From positions 124,001 through 188,000 of the forward strand of contig JALPQD010000233.1 in the NCBI GenBank assembly GCA_023101885.1: 64,000 nt of DNA. The letters are read 5' to 3'. The notes under the pieces were generated by a model. The model saw only the letters and a list, made by a program, of their open reading frames with translations. It had not been told where the DNA came from and did not search any database. The position numbers and the translations under genes were made by a program. The DNA comes from Typhlomys cinereus (Eukaryota; Chordata; Mammalia; Rodentia; Platacanthomyidae). Shown piece by piece: positions 56,487 to 64,000 of the stretch (positions are counted from its first letter, which is position 1; each line of letters starts with the position of its first letter).

Positions 56487-56623
56487 TGTGTGTGAGAGAG
56501 AGAGAATATGTGGATGCATGTGTGTGAGAGAGAGAGAATATGTGGATGCATGTGTGAGAGAGAGAGAGAGAATATGTGGATGCATGTGTGTGAGAGAGAG
56601 AGAGAGAATATGTGGATACATGC
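56487..56623. repeat. Minisatellite of about 31-35 bp, four units
   Basis: Each unit is gtgtgtgagagagagag with variable GA length followed by aatatgtggatgcat (last unit gatacat). Units differ mainly by GA number, as expected from slippage. Confidence 0.93.
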
Positions 56624-56745
56624 CATGGTACATTTTTGGGCAATTCTCTCATTCTACCATGTGGGCTTCCAGGGATTGAACTCAGTTTACTCGTGTTTGT
56701 GATCAGGTACCTTACCTGCTGAGCTATTAGCAGGCTCTAAATTAT
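56624..56745 (-). mobile_element. B3-like SINE head
   Basis: ctctcattctaccatgtggg, gggattgaactcagtttact and accttacctgctgagctatt are the reverse of the B3 head. The minisatellite to its left probably grew from the SINE tail. Confidence 0.72.
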
Positions 56746-57005
56746 GGAATTTCTATGTTTTACGGAATCACTACACTGTTTTGTAAAATGGCTGCACTGT
56801 TTTATATTCCACCAGCAAAGTGCAAAGATTCCAGTTTCTTCAATGCCTGGTATTTTCTGGCCTTGCGAGAGTAACTGTTCTAATGTGTGTGCAGCAGCAA
56901 TTTCATTTTGTTTTTAATGATATTTCCCCCATGACGAGTAACACTCAGCACCTTCAAGGGCTTGATGACCATGGAAGATCAAGTTGTGGTCCATTTTTTT
57001 TTTTT
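56746..57005 (-). mobile_element. Ancient L1 (L1M-type) fragment
   Basis: tggctgcactgttttatatt, ccaccagcaaagtgcaaaga and cctggtattttctggcc match the reverse of ancient L1 3' ORF2/UTR sequence. Confidence 0.68.
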
Positions 57006-57124
57006 GAACTGTCTTTGTCATACAGTCAAAACAGATATTTTAAAATGTATCATCCTCCGGCCTGCTGTCCTCTCCTGCTTGCCCTCAGTGTTGGATTCCT
57101 CTTTCGTCTGTTGTCATTTGTCCA

Positions 57125-57580
57125 GTCTTTTCGGGGTGTCATAATAAAAACATCAGAAAGAGTAATTTATAAGCAGCAGAAATTTATTTCTTATAGTTAT
57201 AGAGGTTGGTAAATCCAGGATGGACTCAGCAACAGACCTGGTATCTGGTGAAGGCTTGTTTTCTGTTTTAAAAACAACCCTTTATTGGTGTGTCGTTACT
57301 TGGCAGAAGGGGAGAATAGTTCTGTCTCCCCTTTTATCTGAGGCTACTAATCGCATTAGGCAGGCTTGAGCAGGAATGGTTTGAGCTCTCGAAGCTATCA
57401 TATGGTGATTAAGACTGAGCATGTGAAATTTGGGGGACACATTCTTTAACACGTGAATTACAAAGCATACATGCCTTGCCATATGAATTTTAAAGGGACA
57501 CATTCTTCAGCTCATGAACTTTAGGAGGACATGTTCTTCAGCATATGAATTTTAGGGGGACACATTCGGAACTTTCATGG
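57125..57580 (+). mobile_element. Ancient medium-reiterated repeat
   Basis: agagtaatttataagcagca, gaaatttatttcttatagtt, acctggtatctggtgaaggc and gtgaaatttgggggacacat are in the order of a common ancient mammalian repeat. Its right end repeats a motif: gggacacattct, aggacatgttct and gggacacattcg occur about 60 bp apart with catatgaattt between. Confidence 0.6.
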
Positions 57581-57737
57581 GTGCTTCCTATCCTTTTCTT
57601 ACCTAATCAGTTCTTGAATGTGGGCATCTTGTTGAGACTCATACATGGCTGTCCACTGCTCAGAATTCCTTCTTCAATCCCTGATACTCTAAGGATGATT
57701 GTAATTCTTTTTTTCTTCAATTTTTATGACATTGGGA
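57581..57737. other. Unassigned sequence
   Basis: No family recognised. Confidence 0.4.
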
Positions 57738-57784
<47 letters not shown>

Positions 57785-58086
57785 GAGGGCACTTGAATAT
57801 GTGTGCTTGAAGAGGCTCAAGGGTGATATCTGGAATCATTCTTGATTGTTCTACCTTACTGCTTTGCTCTAGGGTTTCCCAGATTCCACCTTCCAGGACT
57901 GCAAGTACAAGTCACTACCATCTTTACCCAGCATTTTTACATGAAGTTTAGGATCTGAGCTCATGTCTTTTTGCTCTTGAGGCAAAGGTCTTAATCCCTG
58001 ACTTATCTTTCCAACACCCCGTCTAGCATTATCTGGAGATCTGAACTCAGGGCCTTTTGCTTGTGAGGCAGCATTTCTCCAGCCCT
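57738..58086 (-). mobile_element. Type-A SINE fused to a second truncated SINE head
   Basis: A complete SINE ((GT)n 57740-57780 to head at about 58017, ending ttatctttccaacacccc) is followed directly by a second head-proximal piece (58018-58086, atctgaactcagggcctttt ... ttctccagccc). Read on the minus strand this is a short SINE monomer followed by a full one. Flanks gtaattcttt (left) and gaaattcttc (right) hint at one duplication around both. Confidence 0.8.
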
Positions 58087-58335
58087 GAAATTCTTCTTAT
58101 GCAAGGATAAATTTGAATTGGTATTGGCCATTAATGTTAAGTTTCATTGATGTTATGTGTTCAGAATTTACTTACATAATCATTATTTTTTGCCCTCCTG
58201 CCACCTTAATCACTTCTACATACTAGTTAAAAAAGCTACAAAATCCATACGTGACTACTGAAGAAATGTTTTTTTATCTATTCTGTTCTGATTAGACTCA
58301 ATCTATAGATATGAATCAGCTGACCTTCCTTCCTT

Positions 58336-58336
58336 G

Positions 58337-58402
<66 letters not shown>
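58336..58402. repeat. (T)n(GT)n simple repeat
   Basis: Poly-T (58336-58356), then about 20 GT units, then gcgcgcg. Confidence 0.95.
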
Positions 58403-58403
<1 letters not shown>

Positions 58404-58447
58404 CTGTTGTTGTTTTGTTTTAGTTTGCTTGAGTTTCACTATTTGCC

Positions 58448-59300
58448 TGGTAGTTAGCTACAGGTGTCAACTTAACAATGGAAGTGTCAAGCTCTGGGCA
58501 CATTTGTTAAGAATTAGAAGTTAAGGCAAATCCTTTAGCAAGCCTGTAGGATAGTATCTAATTGATGGAGAAGACCAAACCTATGGTGGGTGGGCCTTTT
58601 CCCTGGATAGACGAATAATATGGAGCGAGCTAATTCAGAGAGCTGGCATTTTTGGCATACTTAGGCAGACATGCTGTTATAGTTAGGCACAGGTGTCAAC
58701 TTGACAGTTGAGGATTTGAGCTCTGGGCACATTTGTAGTGAATGAATGGTTGAGTTAAGCCCAGAACAAACCTGCAAGAGATTGTCTAACTGATGGGGAA
58801 GGTCCAACCCATGGTGGGTGGGACTAGGCTCTAGAATAAAATACCAAGAGTTGGTTGAGAAAGTTGGCATCCTTCTGTACACTTCGCCAGACATGCTGGT
58901 CTGGCAGGTAAGGATCGTCCCTCTCTTAGCTGTTATGTGGTGATGGTGTGGCCAGTTCCCTCGTCCCTGGTGTTGGTGTGTACCTCCTGTCAAGCTAGAC
59001 TAAGAACTGTAACCAGTAATCGTAAGAGAAAATAAACCCCTTGTTCCTTAAGCCATTTGATGGTCATTTATCTGCAACCATGCAGGAGAACTACAACACA
59101 CTTTGGCAAGTGAGGTTTGTCCCCTCTCTCAGCAGTACCGTGGATATAGTGTGGCTGTTTTCTAAGCCCCTGGTATTGTTATGAACTCTCCTGTCAAGCT
59201 GGATTAAGAAATGTAACCAGATGATAATCAGAAAGCATAAATCCCTTTATTCTGATAAGTAGTTTTGTAGTAAATTTATAAACATGCAGACAAACTGCGA
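58448..59300 (+). mobile_element. hAT-like element with a younger copy of itself inserted
   Basis: The older copy runs 58448-58672 (ttagctacaggtgtcaac ... ggcagacatgctg) and resumes at about 59100 (ctttggcaagtgaggtttgt ... acaaactgcgacag). The younger copy, 58673-59092 (ttatagttaggcacaggtgt ... gaactacaac), interrupts it. Both match the element at 39276-39683. Confidence 0.85.
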
Positions 59301-59400
59301 CAGTAGCCCAGCCTGGCCTTGAACTACCAGTGATCTTCCTGCCTCAGTTGGGAGTGCTGTGATCACAGTTGCTCCTTGCCATGCCTAGCTCATAAGATAT
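59301..59400 (-). mobile_element. B1 fragment
   Basis: agtagcccagcctggccttg, gatcttcctgcctcagttgg and cttgccatgcctagctcat give the reverse B1 order. Confidence 0.8.
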
Positions 59401-59530
59401 TATTTCCATATGATTTTGATTACCTTTCCTTAGTAATTGATTATGTTGAGCATTTTTTCCACATGTCTATTTGTGTGTTTTTCTTTAGAAGAGATGTCTG
59501 TTTAAAGCTGTTGCCCTTTTGTGCTCTATT
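59401..59530 (-). mobile_element. Ancient L1 fragment
   Basis: ttatgttgagcattttttcc then acatgtctatttgtgtgttt is the reverse of a well-known ancient-L1 segment. It continues at 59850. Confidence 0.62.
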
Positions 59531-59630
59531 TGTTTGTTTCTGAGATATGGCCTTGTCTGAGAATGACCTTGAACTTCTGATTCTCCTGCCCCCACCCAAA
59601 TGTCAGGATTACAAGCCCCACAATAAGTTT
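59531..59630 (-). mobile_element. B1-like fragment
   Basis: gagatatggccttgtctgag, accttgaacttctgattctc and caaatgtcaggattacaagc are diverged reverse B1. Confidence 0.65.
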
Positions 59631-59659
59631 TGTTGTCATTTTAGTAAAAATTAATCAAT

Positions 59660-59848
59660 TAGTTAATGAGAGAGAGAGAGAGAATAGGAAGGCCTGCTTG
59701 TGCCATAAACATTTGTATTAGTGTGGAGGTCAGAGGACATCTTTAGAAACTCAGTTCACTCCTTCTACCATGTGGAGCTCTGAGATTGAACTCAGGTCCA
59801 GCCCATAGGCCCTTTATCCTCTGACTCATTGTATCAGCTCCGTTGTCC
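59660..59848 (-). mobile_element. B3-like SINE
   Basis: Begins with (GA)n, then gtggaggtcagaggacatct, ttctaccatgtggagctctg and a degraded head ending gtatcagctcc. Confidence 0.72.
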
Positions 59849-60170
59849 ATTTCGAATCAGGTTATTTGTCTTTTAATTGTTGAGTCGTAAATGTTCTTAT
59901 GTATTCTGCTTCCCTACCAAAAATGTTTTGCGAACATTTCCTGGAATTCTATGGGTTCTTCCTACTTCTTACTGCTAGTCTTTGAAGTTCAGCATTCTTT
60001 AAGCTCTATGGAGTTGAAATTATCTCGGTTTTTCTTCTGTTGCGTGTGCTTTTGGTGTCATATTGAAATGATGAAAATCTATCCCTGTGTCTTCTTCTAA
60101 GAGTTTTATTCTCTCACCTCTTGCATTTAGGTGTGATTTATTTTAATTTTAGTATATGGTGTGAAATTGA
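59849..60170 (-). mobile_element. Ancient L1 fragment
   Basis: gtcttttaattgttgagtcg, ttcttatgtattctgcttcc and gtgtgcttttggtgtcatat match the reverse of ancient L1 ORF2. Same old element as 59401-59530. Confidence 0.65.
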
Positions 60171-61024
60171 GGTGAAATATTTTTTAAATAGTTTTTGTAA
60201 AATAAGTTAAACATTTTGAAGCAGTATGCTTCCTCCCTTCCGGTAGAGATCTGTTTGTTCATTTGCACAATGGATATTTATTGAGCAGTTACTTTGTGCC
60301 AGGTTCAAGGAGATATAGGGTCGAGGGGACTAGCCACTCCCAATGAGTGGACAGCGAGGAAGGAACAAGAAGAAAACTAATCATCATTGCAGGCCACCAC
60401 AGTAAAAGGGGCACTTAACTTGTGTTGAGAAGTCCACAGGAATGTTTTCTGGAAAAATAACCATTGGATGTGAAGTTTGTCTGGTAGGCAAGCGTGGTGA
60501 TGGAGATAGAAGGGTGACAATTCAGGTGTGTGGTGGTGACGGTGGTGGGGCAGCTGACCAGGAATGGAAAGCGAGCTCCACTTGGAGCACAGAGCACTGG
60601 TAGGTATGAGCATAGTGATGTGTTCCCAAGCAACCCCAGATAGCTGGTTAGGAAAGCAGAAAGCAAAGCCTAAGACTTAGAGGGAGCTTTGTTGGCAAAC
60701 CAGAGGCCATGAAAAAGAACTGAGGAGGAGGATTGCGAGAATATTTGGGACACAAGACCCTCCCTGGATTTCCTCTAGTACCAGACATAGATCATTTAGG
60801 AAAATTTGTTATGATATCTGGGTGGTGCAAAGGAGATGCCCAAGACACAAGCCGTGGGGTGTTGGGGGCTCAATGATGAGGTTTGTGTGGCTTATGAAGA
60901 GAATGGGCTCAAGGACTTAGTTATGGTTACAAACCTCTACCGTGTTTGAGCTCACCATTGGGTCACAGCTTTCCAAAGAGGGATAAGCATTCTCTTTCTT
61001 CAAAGACCATTCCAATTTCTCCCG
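60171..61024. other. Mostly unassigned; MIR-like block near 60255-60310
   Basis: aatggatatttattgagcag then ttactttgtgccaggttcaa is the MIR-type motif. The rest has no recognised family. Confidence 0.45.
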
Positions 61025-61118
61025 TTTGAAATTTTTTCAATATTGGAGATTGAGCCCAGGACTCAGTACATGTTGTACAAGCACTCTATTACCGAAGACA
61101 TCCCCAACCTTTCCATTT
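61025..61118 (-). mobile_element. ID-like SINE
   Basis: gagattgagcccaggactca, gtacaagcactctattaccg and catccccaac are the reverse of the ID head. Confidence 0.65.
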
Positions 61119-61736
61119 GAATTCTTAAATGGGAGACGTTTTGTAGTGCTACTAATACATCACTGAACCGGATTTTCGCCTTTCCATCCCTCCTGTCTCC
61201 TTCTCTCCTTTTATCCTTCTCCCTTCCTCCACGCTTTCCCTCCAACATACTTGCAGATTTGTACTGAAGGAGCCTACTGATGGGCTGGCCGAAGGAAGAA
61301 AGAACACAGGAATCCTGACTTCCAGGACAGCTTGTTCCAACTGCCTGTCCATGTAGAGATTCCTCCCTGGGTTCTCTCCAGCTGCCAAAGGATGCAGAAA
61401 AATGTGTTTTCTCATTGGCTCCCCTGGCAAAAGCATTGCAGGGGAGCAGCAGATGCCCACGAGGAGGAAAAGCTGCTTGTGATTAGAAATGCAGATAATG
61501 GGCTTGCTTCTTTTTGTCTGCTCACACTGGCCTAAAACCAAGCCAGCATTGAGGGGAGCTTTGCCTTGTTGCAGTTTGGGCTGTGGGAACTAAGAGTCTG
61601 TTCTGCGGGTATTAGGAACAATTTGCCTGAGCTCTAAAAGCTGGTGGCTAAGACAGGCCAAAGCGTATGTCATCCGGGAAGCTCTAACTAATGCATTGTT
61701 TGTTCAGTGGGGCTGTCAGGATGGTGAGCAAGCCAG

Positions 61737-61739
<3 letters not shown>
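61119..61739. other. Unassigned sequence
   Basis: A 129-codon antisense frame at 61152-61541 overlaps a sense frame. I recognise no protein in either. Confidence 0.35.
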
Positions 61740-61776
<37 letters not shown>

Positions 61777-61968
61777 GTCCAATCATTCTGGATTGCTCTA
61801 CCTTCTTAGTACTTTGATCTGGGGTTTCCTAGGCTCTTCTTCCCAGGGCTGGAATTATAAGGGGCTATAATTCTGCCAAGTTTTTTTTTTTTTTAACATG
61901 AGATCTGGGATGCAAAGTTAAATTCTTTTGCTTTCAAGGCAAAACTCCTGCGCCATCTCCCCAGCCCT
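61740..61968 (-). mobile_element. Type-A SINE
   Basis: (GT)n at 61740-61773, body ttctggattgctctaccttc, ggggtttcctaggctcttct, and head gcgccatctccccagccc. It contains an internal poly-T run at 61880-61895. Confidence 0.85.
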
Positions 61969-62005
61969 GATTCTATTTTAATTGTGTATGTGTACAATAG
62001 TGATA

Positions 62006-62288
62006 CTAAAGGGGGACACAAAAAAGAGCTCTAGGCAATGCCACTGAGTTCTTACACCTCATCAGAGAAGAGGACCCAGAGGGAAGTTTGACATGCACAC
62101 TACAGGATGGTCCAGGAATCGGGGGGGGGGGGGAGGGATAGAGGGAGCACTGGGAAAAAGGGAGGGAGGGAGGAAAGGAGGGGATCCAGGGAGGGGTGGA
62201 GGGAGGGAGGGGAATGGGGTACTTATCAACTTTGTATGAGTGGAAGAAATAAATAAATAAGTAAAGAAAGAAAGAAAGAAAAAAAATT
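62006..62288 (+). mobile_element. 5'-truncated L1 (3' UTR)
   Basis: Sense L1 3' UTR with a very G-rich polypurine tract (62120-62220, including a run of 14 G), the aactttgtatgagtgg end and an AAATAAATAAATAAG / (GAAA)n tail. A clear target duplication is not visible because GT repeats flank it. Confidence 0.9.
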
Positions 62289-62290
<2 letters not shown>

Positions 62291-62331
<41 letters not shown>

Positions 62332-62612
62332 TGTGTGTGTGTGTATGTACACCAAACCACAGCGTACATGTGGAGGTCAGAAATATCCTTAGGTATTGTT
62401 CTTTGACTTCTACCTTGTTTGAGACTTCTTTATTGTTCGCTATGTGTACATCAGTTAGCTGGCTTGGAGGTTTTCTCTGCTTGCTCTAGGAACACAGATT
62501 ACAGCATGTGCAGTACCACGTCTAGCTTTACCTGGGTTCTGGGGATCCAAACTCAGGTCTTCATATCTGGGGGGCAAGCACTTTACCCATGGAGCCGTCT
62601 CCTCAGTTCCTG
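62291..62612 (-). mobile_element. B3-like SINE with long (GT)n tail
   Basis: (GT)n at 62291-62345, then catgtggaggtcagaaatat, ctgggttctggggatccaaa and ctttacccatggagccgtct, the reverse B3 order. Confidence 0.82.
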
Positions 62613-63410
62613 CCTGTCACAGTTGTTTTTCCTCTGCTGAGAACTTGGCATTTCCTCATGATCCTACAGCAGGCCCAGGAAACCCCAGAGGAGTCAGAAT
62701 CGGGTCTCCTTCACTAGCTCTGTCAGCACAGGCAAGTTGAGTTTGTGTTTTCTGTAGCACCCAACCTAATGGACTTCTGAAAGAAAAGCTGGTTCGAACC
62801 CATTCAGCCTTGTTCCGAGAACTCTGCTGTTTGGGGACATCCTTGGTTCCCTGTCTCAGCTCATTTTCAGGCACACAGGAGGAACTTGGGGAGGGTATCT
62901 TATCATCACTTTCAGGATCTCCAGTAGAGTAGGTATCAGGTCTCCTCTCTGGCAACTTGTGGTGGTGGTGGTAAGTGTGGAGGGACCAGCAGGAAAGGAG
63001 AGAGTTTTGTTCCCTGGATGCTGAAGTTGGTGACTATTGCTCGCATTAACTTCACCTGGTGATCTTTATGATTCTCTTCAGACAAGCTTCTTCTGAGTCT
63101 CAGTTTGGTGAAATAGTTTGCTGGCTTTATTTGCTTAACATGATCCATCCACCTTCACTCCACATTGGTTTGCTTATGTGTCAGATCCCAACAGCTTAAC
63201 CCCTCTGTGTGCAGGGGCGGCAGGGGCAGATGCAAAATCAGAAATAGGCGAGGGATCCAGGTCTCGGGAAGAAGGTAAGCAGCATGCCTGGTCTAGGTGG
63301 CTCTTGCCAAGCAAAGCTCTTTCCATCAAGAAGGTACAGAATAACATCGAGAATTTATGAGGAGATGAAATTAGACCTATAAAATGACTTTCTGAAAAAT
63401 GTTGTTGTTT
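62613..63410. other. Unassigned sequence
   Basis: Antisense frames at 62656-62955 and 62936-63148 show no known domain. No repeat family recognised. Confidence 0.4.
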
Positions 63411-63449
63411 TTTTTTCCGAGGAAATTTGATGCATTAAATACATTTGAC

Positions 63450-63940
63450 TTTTCCTCCCTGTCTACCCCGCTCCCCTCTCCCTCCCACCGCTCCCCCTTC
63501 CCGCGCCTTAGCTCTCATCCTCGCCGTCTTCCCCCTCCCCCCTTCCTCTTTCCCGCCATCCTGTCCTTCCTCCTCTTCACATCTCTTCCCTCTTCCCTCC
63601 CATCTTTCCTCTTCTTCTTTTTTCTTTCTTTCTTTCTTCTGTATTTTTTCTCCGTCTCTTCTCTTTCCTCATTTCTTTCTTTCTTTCTTTTTTCTTCTTT
63701 CTCTCCTCTTTCCTTTTTTCTTCCTCCTCTTTTATTCTTCTTCTTCTTTCTTCCTCTTTCTTTCTTTCTTTCTTTCTTTTCTTTCTTTCTTTCTTTCTTT
63801 TCTTTCTTTTTTTCTTTCTTTCTTTCTTTCTTCTTTCTTCTTTCTTTTCTTTCTTCTTTCTCTCCTCCTCCCCTCCCTCCCTCCTCCCTTCCTTCCTTCT
63901 TCCTTTTCTCTCTCTCTCTCTCTTTCCTTTCTTCCTTCTT
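63450..63940 (+). repeat. Long polypyrimidine tract
   Basis: C-rich at first (63455-63560), then about 370 bases of TTTC/TTCC/CT with (TTTC)n arrays at 63750-63830. Frames of 167-199 codons through it are low-complexity artefacts. Confidence 0.93.
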
Positions 63941-64000
63941 TGGATTAAGGCAGAATTTATTAGAGGAAAGAAAGAATGGAACTCACAGACATGAATGAAT
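63941..64000 (-). mobile_element. Start of a second LTR-like copy, cut by the window edge
   Basis: ggattaaggcagaatttatt then agaggaaagaaagaatgga matches 51322-51360 closely, followed by the same gaactcac repeat unit start. Confidence 0.75.

Noticed and set aside
56283..56702. Frames with repeated CEREREN or SLSLTH peptides as a repeat protein
   Set aside because: They are translations of the GA/ATGTGG minisatellite in several frames.
61152..61541. 129-codon antisense frame as a gene
   Set aside because: No domain recognised, an overlapping open sense frame, and no promoter or splice evidence.
63399..63998. 199- and 167-codon Phe/Ser/Leu/Pro-rich frames
   Set aside because: Direct translation of a polypyrimidine tract, which lacks stop codons by composition.
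51320..64000. A provirus bounded by the two LTR-like copies at 51320 and 63941
   Set aside because: The 12 kb between holds ancient L1, B1, B3-like and hAT-like repeats and no retroviral coding sequence.

Overview
The window looks like gene-poor nuclear DNA from a rodent. The evidence is a recent L1 whose 5' UTR is built from tandem monomers, 7SL-derived B1 SINEs, ID, B3-like and B4-like tRNA-derived SINEs, and old mammalian repeats (MIR, L2, ancient L1). The commonest young tRNA-derived SINE ('type A' here: tRNA-like head, body of about 230 bp, GT/CA-rich tail) is not a mouse or rat family that I recognise. This fits a non-murid rodent, perhaps a dipodoid-like lineage, but the species is inferred, not shown. 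I see no convincing host exon, tRNA or other RNA gene, CRISPR array or operon. Every long coding-like reading frame belongs to an L1.

Layout. 1-2767: 5' half of an L1 on the minus strand (L1-c), running off the left edge, with a small L1 inserted in its ORF1. 2768-7440: mostly unassigned sequence with B1, a pyrimidine tract, type-A SINEs and ID/B3-like SINEs. 7445-10035: old L1 3' half (minus), broken by a young CpG-rich SINE and by a repeat with an 8-bp flanking duplication. 10036-20360: AT-rich sequence with scattered SINEs, a young L1 3' fragment inside a SINE (13645-14145) and simple repeats. 20361-28780: the centrepiece, a 5'-truncated L1 (L1-b) carrying a 3' transduction and flanked by a 13-bp duplication, into which a full-length 6.3-kb L1 (L1-a) later inserted with its own 15-bp duplication. 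28781-43260: SINEs, MaLR-like and hAT-like fragments, and four young 5'-truncated L1s with 13-16 bp duplications. 43270-44956: an ancient L2 split by two SINEs. 45000-50625: MIR, L2 and old L1 remnants. 50626-52170: a two-SINE composite inside one target duplication, an LTR-like element with about 50-bp internal repeats, and a 135-bp segment of that LTR copied into another SINE. 52700-60170: very old L1 remnants pushed apart by later insertions, including a self-nested hAT-like element. 60170-64000: mostly unassigned, with SINEs, one L1 tail, a 370-bp pyrimidine tract and the start of a second LTR-like copy.

The genes here are retrotransposon genes. L1-a has an open ORF1 (RNA-binding chaperone). 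Its ORF2 (endonuclease plus reverse transcriptase) is broken by an 11-bp deletion near the start and by frameshifts at the C-terminal zinc knuckle, one of which is shared with L1-b. I did not find an undescribed host system. The most informative signals are retrotransposition histories readable from target-site duplications. Family names are from recognition by eye; RepeatMasker or a species-specific library would be decisive.
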